A stretch of 5,525 nt of DNA from Pseudomonadota bacterium (GTDB lineage: Bacteria > Pseudomonadota > Gammaproteobacteria > Steroidobacterales > Steroidobacteraceae). The notes under the pieces are model-generated. The model did no database searches. It was not told the DNA's origin and saw nothing but the letters and a program-made list of their open reading frames with translations. Each line of letters starts with the position of its first letter. Position 1 is the first letter of the stretch. The position numbers and the translations under genes were made by a program. This document shows positions 1 to 5,480 of the stretch, piece by piece. Location of the stretch: NCBI GenBank assembly GCA_021850555.1, contig JAJZLX010000065.1, forward strand, positions 6,524 to 12,048, written 5' to 3'.

Positions 1-186
1 GTAGTCGCCGACGCGAAGGTGCTTCCGGCTCGCGGCTGGCAGCACGCGCCAAAGGCCGATCGGCGTACTGGCCGTGGCGTTCCAGACCACCAGCGGCCGT
101 GCCTGCACCGCCGAGGCGGCGAGCAAGAACAGGCCCGCGAGCATGACGAGCAGCACGGCGTGCCGAGTCCGTCGATTCCGCATCAT
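1..186 (-). CDS. traF: TraF-like S26 family signal peptidase, N-terminal part (runs off left edge)
   Basis: The first 62 codons of a gene that continues past base 1. Translation gives a short basic N-terminus (MMRNRRTRH), a hydrophobic membrane-anchor segment at about residues 10-29 (AVLLVMLAGLFLLAASAV), then WNATASTPIGLW at residues 35-46. That motif fits the serine region of TraF/LepB-type S26 peptidases, with Ser40 the likely nucleophile. The catalytic lysine would lie outside the window. In IncP-type transfer systems TraF is a membrane protease that matures the conjugative pilin, and that role is inferred here. The start (186, or the second ATG at 183) overlaps the DUF2840 stop as ATGA, so the two are probably translated together. 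Family membership is fairly sure; substrate and completeness cannot be seen. Confidence 0.82.
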   Translation of the reverse strand, partial: MMRNRRTRHAVLLVMLAGLFLLAASAVQARPLVVWNATASTPIGLWRVLPAASRKHLRVGDY

Positions 187-659
187 CGCGCCGTCACCCG
201 ACGCCGTAGCAGCCAGGCGTGATGCTGATCGCGATCATAGGGCCGCGGCTGCTCGCCGCAGAGCAGACGGTTGTGCACGTGCTGCCAGTAGGCCGGCGCG
301 ACATCCGTCGCCTCGACGCCGGCCTGCTCGACCGCGTCGATCAGCGCGAGCAATCGCTGCACACGCGCCCAGCCCGAGAGCCGCAGCAGGATCTCGCCGC
401 CTGGATGCACGCCGGCCACCGTCGCGCAGGGCTCCCCCGCCCCGCAGGCGCGCAGAATGTCGATGCGCGACAGGACGGTCCCGAAGTCGTTCGCCTGCCA
501 GCGGACGAAGGCGAACACGGCGCCTGGTGCGAAGAAGATCAGGCGCCGGCGCCGATCGAGGATGCGCTCGCCGGCATCACGGCCGAAGCGCAGCCAGTGT
601 TCGACCCGATCCCGATAGAACACCAGCCTGACGCTGGTCAGAGGCTCCTGCGCGATCAT
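183..659 (-). CDS. DUF2840 domain-containing conjugative-element protein
   Basis: A 158-aa protein matching the DUF2840 family in length and in recalled conserved stretches: HWLRFGR near residues 21-27, ILDRRRR, FAPGAVFAFVRWQANDFGTV, LSRIDILRA, GEPCATVAGVHPGGEILLRL, AYWQHVHNRLL and a C-terminal HHAWLLRRR. The family has no known biochemical function. It is a typical neighbour of repA/parA and traF in integrative and conjugative elements of proteobacteria. No signal peptide or clear membrane segment is seen, so it is probably cytoplasmic. The start at 659 is chosen because GGGAGG lies six bases upstream and the family length fits. The open frame runs further up to 869, but that extension is rich in Arg and Pro and looks non-coding. 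The end overlaps traF by four bases. Confidence 0.85.
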   Translation of the reverse strand: MIAQEPLTSVRLVFYRDRVEHWLRFGRDAGERILDRRRRLIFFAPGAVFAFVRWQANDFGTVLSRIDILRACGAGEPCATVAGVHPGGEILLRLSGWARVQRLLALIDAVEQAGVEATDVAPAYWQHVHNRLLCGEQPRPYDRDQHHAWLLRRRVTAR

Positions 660-975
660 TGCTCGCCTCCCGGGCCATGTCGGTGTGGTCCTCCCGACAT
701 CCGTTCCGCGCCCTTCCCGAGGGTGGGAAGCACGCACGAACCGTGGAGCCATCCCTGTCTCAATGCGCCTTCCTTCTGGCGTCCGACACGACGGTCGGTC
801 GGGGGGAGACAAGTCGATCGTCGACGTGCGCGAAGGCGGCGACGGGCGTAGTTGTTGGGGTGAGAACACGCAGCAAATACAAGGGAAGATTCAGTACTAG
901 AATCAGTACTTAAGTAGGGCGCCCCGAATGGCTCGTATCTGTCTGATTCAAAACAGGCAATCCGAACATGCGTGA
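660..975. other. Gene-poor interval between repA and DUF2840; expected parA slot
   Basis: No convincing gene is found on either strand. The minus-strand frames here (for example the one ending at 656) translate to low-complexity Arg/Ser/Pro-rich peptides without a Walker A motif or other ParA signature. That frame does end in a TGA overlapping the DUF2840 ATG (ATGA, 659-656), a coupling arrangement like those elsewhere in this operon. The stop could therefore be the tail of a former upstream gene, or chance. A small hairpin lies at 713-730 (CTTCCC, loop of six, GGGAAG). The part from about 880 to 975 is noticeably richer in A and T than its surroundings and carries the palindromes listed separately. 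In related elements, as I recall them, a parA gene and a small ribbon-helix-helix gene sit here. Confidence 0.5.
890..917. promoter_or_regulatory. Palindromic direct-repeat cluster, possible operator or partition site
   Basis: TCAGTACT occurs twice, at 891-898 and 903-910, with starts 12 bp apart. Each copy contains the 6-bp palindrome AGTACT. The second runs into the 10-bp palindrome TACTTAAGTA (907-916). Repeated palindromes in an AT-rich patch, just downstream of repA and ahead of where parA would start, suggest an operator for an autoregulated partition gene or a binding site in an origin. No clear -35/-10 pair was seen. The repeats are read directly from the sequence; the role is inferred. 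Confidence 0.4.
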
Positions 976-1041
976 AGTGATAGGCCGTGCTTTTTCGAGT
1001 GATAGGCCGTGCCCGTTCAAGTGATAGGCTGCGCTCACTCA
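976..1041. repeat. Three 22-bp iterons at the 3' end of repA
   Basis: The 15-bp core AGTGATAGGCCGTGC occurs exactly at 976-990 and 998-1012, and with two changes (AGTGATAGGCTGCGC) at 1020-1034. The spacing is exactly 22 bp both times, about two helical turns, which would place a bound protein on one face of the DNA. The seven bases between cores are not conserved. The third unit runs over the repA stop codon at 1035-1037. Direct repeats of this length and phasing beside an initiator gene are the hallmark of iteron-controlled origins, where the Rep protein binds each copy. Binding by this RepA is inferred. Confidence 0.65.
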
Positions 1042-1883
1042 CAGATGCGCTCCCGTAACTGTGGATCAAAACCCGGCTTATCCCCAGGCACCAAGGCGGC
1101 ACTGTGGACGGGCACGGCCCATCGACCGATGCTGAGCCCTTCATTTCCGCAGTGCTGGACGGGCTCGACTCGATACGTCAGGAGCCGCCCGGACTGCGCA
1201 ATCCTCCGCACAGCCGCGACGAAGTGACAGTGCCGCGTTGCGCTACCGGAACGCGCATGCAACGCGTCGAATGAGATTCGCCAGCCTGTGGATTGTTGCT
1301 CGGCATGCTTGCGCGCAAGCAGCCAGAGCCAGCGCTGCACGCCGCCGGTGAGGGTGAAGTAACCGGGATCGATGGCAAGCACGCGTCGCCGGCGAACGGC
1401 GTCCAGCAGCCACTCTGGCAGGGTGAGCAGGATTCCGTCTACGGTTTGCTGCCAGGCTTCGATCCAATGGAACCGCACCGGACGGTCAGACAGTGTGCCG
1501 ATGGTGGTGGTAACCTCGCTCGCCGCCAGGCGCTCCAGTGCTGCGGCAAGCCGTGCGTACTGGCTGTGCCCAGTGTCGCGCCCCAGGAAACGCAGAATGC
1601 GCCGCGCCGGCGCGATCAGAGTGGCCGCGATGCGGAGCTTCTCGTCCTGCGCCCGGATCAGCTGTGCCGTGGCCCAAAGCAGGATGTCGGCGTCCCAGAT
1701 GGTGGCGATGGCGACGGCACCTGGTGCAGGCGTGACCAGCACCGAATGTCGTCGGCCCTGGTAGTGGATTGGCGCAGCGCGCGGCGTCTTGGCCAGGCTG
1801 AACCATGGCCAGTTCATCAGATCGACCGGCGCGCGCGGGCGCGCATGTTCCAGGATCGCCGGCAGGGGAGACTCGTCCATCAT
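1035..1883 (-). CDS. repA: Replication initiator protein A (RepA/RPA family)
   Basis: A 282-aa protein recognisable as the replication initiator protein A family of conjugative elements and plasmids. Motifs in order: MNWPWFSLAK (23-32), IATIWDADILLWATAQLIRA (59-78), YFTLTGGVQRWLWLLARKHA (175-194) and ISFDALHARSGS (203-214). The family initiates replication by binding origin DNA, and the 22-bp iterons at the end of the gene are the natural candidate site. The start is the first of two tandem ATGs (1883 or 1880), overlapping the stop of the upstream HTH gene as ATGA. No strong ribosome binding site is seen, so translation is probably coupled. The C-terminus (LVPGDKPGFDPQLRERICE) looks like a degenerate form of the VDKP-type repeats I recall at the end of relatives. 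The gene appears intact. Confidence 0.85.
   Translation of the reverse strand: MMDESPLPAILEHARPRAPVDLMNWPWFSLAKTPRAAPIHYQGRRHSVLVTPAPGAVAIATIWDADILLWATAQLIRAQDEKLRIAATLIAPARRILRFLGRDTGHSQYARLAAALERLAASEVTTTIGTLSDRPVRFHWIEAWQQTVDGILLTLPEWLLDAVRRRRVLAIDPGYFTLTGGVQRWLWLLARKHAEQQSTGWRISFDALHARSGSATRHCHFVAAVRRIAQSGRLLTYRVEPVQHCGNEGLSIGRWAVPVHSAALVPGDKPGFDPQLRERICE
1060..1086. promoter_or_regulatory. Pair of DnaA-box-like sites next to the iterons
   Basis: TGTGGATCA at 1060-1068 is one mismatch from the DnaA box TGTGGATAA. TTATCCCCA at 1078-1086 is one mismatch from TTATCCACA. The two are in opposite orientation with nine bases between them, and they lie 19-52 bp from the iteron array. They fall inside the repA 3' end, so codon use could produce them by chance. 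The combination with iterons and the AT-rich stretch is what makes an origin plausible. Confidence 0.35.
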
Positions 1884-2152
1884 CGGCGGGCGAACACTGC
1901 CGGGCGCCCCGGCCCGCGCGTGGTGACGGCACCGAAGCCGGGATCGGAGGTGGAAGTTCGGGCACCGGCTTCGGCCCAGTGCTGGAGGTCTTCGAGGCGA
2001 TAGACGACCCGGCCGCCGATCTTGCGATAGGCGGGGCCGGTTCCGAAGGTGCGGTGCTTCTCCAGCGTCCGACCGGAGAGGCCGAGGAACTTGGCGGCCT
2101 CGGGCGTGCGCAGGTAGCGCGGCGGCAGGTTGGGCAGTGGTTCTGGCTGCAT
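1880..2152 (-). CDS. AlpA/HTH_17-type helix-turn-helix DNA-binding protein
   Basis: A 90-aa protein with one winged helix-turn-helix domain of the excisionase/AlpA type (MerR superfamily), about residues 13-63: YLRTPEAAKFLGLSGRTLEK is the HTH, and GPAYRKIGGRVVYRLEDLQHW is the wing plus closing helix. The C-terminal 27 residues are Gly/Thr/Pro-rich and probably disordered. Such proteins act as small transcription regulators or recombination directionality factors; next to repA in conjugative elements, regulation of the rep/transfer operon is the likelier role. The start at 2152 is preferred because GAGGA lies eight bases upstream; an in-frame ATG at 2185 has no such site. The stop overlaps the repA start (ATGA). 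Confidence 0.8.
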   Translation of the reverse strand: MQPEPLPNLPPRYLRTPEAAKFLGLSGRTLEKHRTFGTGPAYRKIGGRVVYRLEDLQHWAEAGARTSTSDPGFGAVTTRGPGRPAVFARR

Positions 2153-2297
2153 GGTGGTGATCCTCGACGTCGGGCGGCCGGCCATCGGCGCGCGTCGGCA
2201 CGCAGGATCGGCGCCCGGCGGCGCAGTGCTCAGGGCCGATTCTGGGGGGTGGTCGAAATCGGCCAGGGCAGCCGAGAGGATGACGGCGCTGGTGTCG

Positions 2298-2332
2298 CGC
2301 CCGCTGGCAGGGGGCTACCCGGCCAGCGGGCG
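2298..2332. terminator. Strong hairpin around the DUF2285 stop codon
   Basis: CGCCCGCTGGC (2298-2308) and GCCAGCGGGCG (2322-2332) form a perfect 11-bp inverted repeat. After one mismatch, three more G-C pairs (2310-2312 with 2318-2320) leave a five-base loop holding the TAG stop of the DUF2285 gene. There is no run of T on the minus-strand side, so it is not a standard intrinsic terminator. It could reduce read-through, stabilise mRNA, or be a regulatory element in the 162-bp gap before the HTH gene. I see no other gene in that gap (2153-2314). Confidence 0.4.
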
Positions 2333-2849
2333 GCGCCGGGGCAGCAGGAGCTGGAGCGCCGCCCCGTCGCGCCAGCGTTGGGCGGTTGCGAGTAGGGTGC
2401 GGATGCGACTGCGGGCGCCGCTGTCTTCCCAGAGGACAGCCGGCTCGCCGATGACAGCGCGGTGGATGTCGCGCTCGCTCGCCCCTGCGCTGGCCAGGTC
2501 GAGCGCCCAGGCCATGTAGGCGATCTTCAGGCTTCGCGAGTGCGGCCGAGGCGGTGGGGTGCGCGGCGCCGGCGATACCCGGGGCCGGGCGGCGAAATGC
2601 CAGAACGCGCGAGCCGCCTCGAGCCGCTCGGGGTGCCATTCATCCCAGGGGATGCATGGCGTCAGAATGGCGCCGGGAGGCGGCGGCTCGGGGCCGGGCA
2701 GCAGCAGGTGATGCCGGGTGCCCACGTCCGGCGCGGCGATCAGGTGGTAGCCGTCCGGCGTCGGCCTGCCGACGTGGCAGGCACCCCATCCGTTCTGCTC
2801 GAATCGGACCAGACCGCGGCCGGCCGCCGGACCCGCGGCGACGACAACC
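2315..2849 (-). pseudogene. DUF2285-domain protein, C-terminal part cut off by IS21 insertion
   Basis: The downstream part of a gene split by the insertion sequence: 177 codons from the target duplication to TAG at 2317-2315. It includes VVVAAGPAAGRGLVRFEQNG, a Pro-rich middle, and the DUF2285 C-terminal region LKIAYMAWALDLASAGASER, followed by WEDSGARSRIRTLLATAQRW and RRRPLAG. DUF2285 proteins are uncharacterised, probably DNA-binding or regulatory, and commonly sit just upstream of the AlpA-like and repA genes in conjugative elements. The frame continues without a stop into the left end of the element as far as an ATG at 3028, but that extension is transposon sequence. The remaining N-terminal piece is at 5474-5525. 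The family call rests on the C-terminal helical region and gene order. Confidence 0.75.
2843..2849. repeat. Target-site duplication, left copy (GACAACC)
   Basis: Seven bases, GACAACC, directly before the TG that starts the element. The same seven bases follow the CA at the other end (5474-5480). IS21-family transposition makes short duplications of about 4-8 bp, so the length fits. It marks a single simple insertion without later rearrangement of the ends. Confidence 0.93.
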
Positions 2850-2945
2850 TGCGGATTCCGGAGCAAAGCAGCCGGTGATTCCGATCCATTCCGGCCACTG
2901 ATTCCGACGCAAAGCAGCCACCGATTCCGATCGAAGCCAGCCACC
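2850..2945 (+). repeat. Left terminal end with four tandem 23-bp transposase-site repeats
   Basis: After TGCG, four abutting 23-bp units begin at 2854, 2877, 2900 and 2923, each starting GATTCCG. Units 1 and 3 share GCAAAGCAGCC in the middle, unit 4 has CGAAGCCAGCC as at the right end, and unit 2 is the most diverged (CCATTCCGGCC). In IS21-family elements such repeats are the binding sites for the IstA transposase. Two or three copies per end are the more usual arrangement as I know it. Confidence 0.85.
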
Positions 2946-2994
2946 CCCTGAGAGGGGTGGCGGAGCGGTCTGCGGGCAGCCGTCAGCCGACGGC
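2941..2994. promoter_or_regulatory. Two hairpins in the istA leader
   Basis: CCACCCC (2941-2947) pairs with GGGGTGG (2954-2960) around a six-base loop. GCCGTC (2979-2984) pairs with GACGGC (2989-2994) around a four-base loop. They lie between the left repeats and the istA start at 3027. Such structures in transposon leaders can limit expression from transcripts that enter from outside; that role is inference. I see no convincing -35/-10 promoter in this GC-rich leader. Confidence 0.4.
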
Positions 2995-3026
2995 ACGCTC
3001 TTCGGGAAGCAACCCCGGGGAGCGCC

Positions 3027-4568
3027 ATGCCAGCCCAGAGACTGCCAATGCGTCAGGTCCGAGAAGTTCTGCGTCTCAAACACGTTGCCGGCCACAGTGA
3101 ACGCCGCATCGCCGCCGCGATCGGCATCAGCCGCTACACCGTGGCGGAGTATCTGCGCCGAGCGGCGGTGGTTGGCATCACTTGGCCGGTGCCGGTCGAA
3201 CTGGACGACGCCACCCTGGAGGCACGGCTGTTCAGCCCACCGTTTGCCGTCCAGGAGAACCCGCGGCCGCAGCCGGATTGGTCCCGGCTGCACGCCGAAC
3301 TGCGCCGTCCCGGTGTCACCTTGCTGCTGCTATGGGAAGAGTATCGCGCCGGGCAACCGGAGGGATACGGCTACAGCCGCTTCTGTGACCTCTATCGGGA
3401 ATGGCGCGCCGGCATCTCGCCGACGATGCGGCAAACCCATGTTGCCGGCGAGCGGCTGTTTGTCGATTACGCTGGTCACACCATGCCGATCATCGATCCG
3501 CTCAGCGGTGAAGTGCGGCAGGCACAGATCTTCGTCGCAGCACTCGGTGCTTCGAACTACACATATATAGAGGCACGCTGGACGCAGGGCCTGGCAGACT
3601 GGATTGGCTGCCACGTCAATGCCCTCAGCTTTATCGGTGGCGTCACCCGCCAGATCGTCTGCGATAACCTCAAAGCTGGCGTCACCGCGGCATGTCGCTA
3701 CGAGCCGGGGATCAACCGCACCTATCAGGAGATGGCGACACATTATGGTACGGCCATCGTGCCGACGCGGGTGCGCAAGCCGCGTGACAAGGCAAAGGTC
3801 GAGGTCGCGGTTCAGGTGGTTGAACGCTGGGTGCTGGCGCGACTGCGCCATCGCCAGTTCTTCTCGCTCGGCGAACTCAATATCGCATTGCACGAGCTGA
3901 CCGATGAGCTGAATACCCGCGCCATGCGGCGTATCGCTAGCAGCCGACGCGCACTGTTCGAAGCAATCGAGCGCACGGCGCTGCTGCCACTGCCTTCCGA
4001 GCCTTTCGAATACGCCGAATGGAAGCGCTGCCGGCCCGGTATCGACTACCACATCGAGATTCACGGCCACTGGTACTCCGTGCCGCACCGCCTGATCCGC
4101 GAAGTGGTCGAGGCACGCATTACCGACTGCACGATCGAGATATTCCATCACGGTGTTCGCGTTGCCGCGCACGTACGCAGTCCGCTGACACACCGGCATA
4201 CCACCGTGCCCGATCACATGCCGAGCGCACACCGGCGCTACGCCGACTGGACGCCGGCCAGACTGCGACGCGAGGCAAGCGACATCGGTCCAGCCACCGC
4301 CGGATTGGTCGAGCTGATCCTCGGCGCCAAACCGCATCCCGAACAAGGCTTCCGCGCCTGCCTCGGCATTCTGCGCCTGGTGCGCGGCTATGGCGTCGAA
4401 CGGGTCGAAGCTGCCTGCCAACGCGGCATCGACATTGGGGCGCGCACCTACGGCTCCATCGTCTCGATCCTGCGCAACAACCTCGATCGTGCCTATCGCC
4501 CCCAACCCGTGCCCGACGCACCGCCTGTCGAGCACAGCAACGTCCGCGGCGGCAGCTACTATCATTGA
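3027..4568 (+). CDS. istA: IS21-family transposase IstA
   Basis: A 513-aa DDE transposase of the length usual for IstA. The N-terminal helix-turn-helix (residues about 9-46: VREVLRLKHVAGHSERRIAA then IGISRYTVAEYL) binds the terminal repeats. The integrase core (rve fold) follows, with D147 in FVDYAG, D213 in VCDNLKAG and E259 in KPRDKAKVEV, all present and correctly ordered. The C-terminal part (YHIEIHGHWYSVPHRL, about 341-356, and later LGILRLVRGYGVERVEAAC) matches the usual IstA tail. It cuts and joins the element ends, working with IstB. The start at 3027 follows a GGGGAG four bases upstream. The stop is 12 bp before istB and within its ribosome binding site. No frameshift or lost catalytic residue is visible. 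Confidence 0.95.
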   Translation: MPAQRLPMRQVREVLRLKHVAGHSERRIAAAIGISRYTVAEYLRRAAVVGITWPVPVELDDATLEARLFSPPFAVQENPRPQPDWSRLHAELRRPGVTLLLLWEEYRAGQPEGYGYSRFCDLYREWRAGISPTMRQTHVAGERLFVDYAGHTMPIIDPLSGEVRQAQIFVAALGASNYTYIEARWTQGLADWIGCHVNALSFIGGVTRQIVCDNLKAGVTAACRYEPGINRTYQEMATHYGTAIVPTRVRKPRDKAKVEVAVQVVERWVLARLRHRQFFSLGELNIALHELTDELNTRAMRRIASSRRALFEAIERTALLPLPSEPFEYAEWKRCRPGIDYHIEIHGHWYSVPHRLIREVVEARITDCTIEIFHHGVRVAAHVRSPLTHRHTTVPDHMPSAHRRYADWTPARLRREASDIGPATAGLVELILGAKPHPEQGFRACLGILRLVRGYGVERVEAACQRGIDIGARTYGSIVSILRNNLDRAYRPQPVPDAPPVEHSNVRGGSYYH

Positions 4569-4580
4569 GGAGAACAACAG

Positions 4581-5345
4581 ATGCTCAATCATCCCACTAT
4601 CGACCGGCTACGCGAACTCGGCCTCATCGGCATGATCCATGCGCTGGAGGAACAGCGGCGCCAGCCCGATAGCAATCAACTCGGCTTCGACGACCGCCTG
4701 GCCTTGCTGGTGGACCGCGAGGTGCTGGAGCGCGACAACAAGCGGCTGAAGACGCGGTTGCGCTTCGCCGGGCTGCGTCAGCCTGCCACCCCGGAGGATG
4801 TCGACTATCGTGCACATCGCGGCCTGGACCGTGCCCTGTTCCAGAAGCTGGTGCAGGGAGAATGGATTGAACGCCAGCAAAACTTGCTGATCACCGGCCC
4901 GACCGGCGTGGGCAAGACATGGTTGGCCTGTGCTCTCGGTCAACGCGCCTGCCGCGACAACCGTTCAGTGCTTTATCAACGTGTGCCGCGCATGCTGGAA
5001 GGTCTCGGTTTGGCCCGAGGCGACGGACGCTATGCCCGGATGCTGAAAACTCTCGCCCGCGTGCAGGTCCTCATTCTCGACGACTGGGGACTGACCCCGC
5101 TCACCGCCGAGCAGCGGCGCGATCTGCTGGAGATCATCGATGATCGCCACGGACGCGCCGCCACCATTGTCACCAGCCAACTGCCCGTTGAGAACTGGCA
5201 TGCCCATATCGGCGACCCCACCATCGCCGATGCCGTCCTCGATCGGCTGGTCCACAGCGCGCACCGATTGGAGCTCCGGGGAGAGTCCCTCCGCAAGCTC
5301 AGGGCCGTCAAAGCCAACAAGCTTGACGAGACACCCGCGAGCTGA
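4581..5345 (+). CDS. istB: IS21-family AAA+ ATPase, transposition helper IstB
   Basis: A 254-aa protein of the DnaC/IstB AAA+ family, typical in length. It has an N-terminal helical region (about 1-95, with LALLVDREVLERDNKRLKTR), Walker A GPTGVGKT (106-113), Walker B VLILDDWG (163-170), a sensor-1 type TSQLP (198-202), and a conserved DAVLDRLVHSAHRLEL (217-232) that includes the arginine expected to act across subunits. IstB uses ATP to assemble on target DNA and deliver it to IstA, controlling target selection. The start at 4581 has GAGGAG eight bases upstream, overlapping the istA stop, so the two are one operon with likely coupled translation. The gene appears intact. Confidence 0.95.
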   Translation: MLNHPTIDRLRELGLIGMIHALEEQRRQPDSNQLGFDDRLALLVDREVLERDNKRLKTRLRFAGLRQPATPEDVDYRAHRGLDRALFQKLVQGEWIERQQNLLITGPTGVGKTWLACALGQRACRDNRSVLYQRVPRMLEGLGLARGDGRYARMLKTLARVQVLILDDWGLTPLTAEQRRDLLEIIDDRHGRAATIVTSQLPVENWHAHIGDPTIADAVLDRLVHSAHRLELRGESLRKLRAVKANKLDETPAS

Positions 5346-5379
5346 CCCCATGCCAACCGCTCGCGGTCCGCTCCACCAC

Positions 5380-5473
5380 CCCGGCTGGCTTCGTCGGAAC
5401 CACCGGCTGGCTTCCGTCGGAACAGGTGGCTGGCTTCAATCGGAATCGGCGGCTGATTTCATCGGAATCCGCA
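5380..5473 (-). repeat. Right terminal end with four 22-23-bp transposase-site repeats
   Basis: Read inward on the minus strand, units occupy 5469-5448, 5447-5425, 5424-5402 and 5401-5380. The first two begin GATTCCGAT; the inner two begin TGTTCCGACG and GGTTCCGACG. Units 2-4 share GAAGCCAGCC, matching left unit 4; the outermost has AAATCAGCC. Units of 22 and 23 bp alternate, unlike the strictly 23-bp left array. They are inverted relative to the left array, as needed for paired recognition by IstA. Confidence 0.85.
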
Positions 5474-5480
5474 GACAACC
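5474..5480. repeat. Target-site duplication, right copy (GACAACC)
   Basis: Directly follows the terminal CA of the element and is identical to 2843-2849. Joining the flanks with one copy gives a continuous frame for the interrupted DUF2285 gene. Confidence 0.93.

Larger units (their letters stand above)
2850..5473 (+). mobile_element. Complete IS21-family insertion sequence (2624 bp)
   Basis: The boundaries are set by the 7-bp target duplication and by matching inverted ends: the left end reads TGCGGATTCCGG inward and the right end, on the opposite strand, TGCGGATTCCGA. Both have the TG...CA termini usual in this family. Inside are istA and istB in the canonical order with a 12-bp gap, plus multiple copies of the transposase-binding repeat at each end. 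The length is at the upper end for IS21 elements, partly because of the long repeat arrays. Both genes are open and keep their catalytic motifs, so the element looks capable of movement. It is oriented opposite to the operon it interrupts. I cannot name the specific IS without a database comparison. Confidence 0.95.

Noticed and set aside
660..869. N-terminal extension of the DUF2840 frame up to 869
   Set aside because: A strong GGGAGG site precedes the ATG at 659, family length fits from there, and the extension has non-coding composition.
976..1041. 22-bp repeats considered as a CRISPR remnant or integration attachment site
   Set aside because: The gaps between 15-bp cores are only seven bases, too short for spacers, and there is no nearby integrase or tRNA gene; phasing and repA context favour iterons.
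1293..2003. Plus-strand open frames opposite repA, the HTH gene and the DUF2285 fragment (e.g. 1293-2003, 1805-2395)
   Set aside because: Their translations are low-complexity and unfamiliar, and the minus-strand genes here have clear family motifs.
1884..2639. Upstream extension of the repA frame up to 2639
   Set aside because: The extra sequence is Arg/Pro/Ala-rich, overlaps the HTH and DUF2285 genes in another frame, and the ATGA overlap at 1883 is a better start for a protein of normal length.
2854..2945. Tandem 23-bp repeats considered as a CRISPR array
   Set aside because: The units abut with no spacers, vary in sequence, and recur inverted at the other end of the element, as expected for transposase sites.
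3330..4592. Long minus-strand open frame (420 aa) antisense to istA
   Set aside because: It lies wholly opposite a confident transposase gene, matches no family I recognise, and long antisense frames are expected in GC-rich coding DNA.
4019..4672. Plus-strand frame of 217 aa overlapping the istA end and istB start
   Set aside because: It is an Arg-rich out-of-frame shadow of two confident genes.
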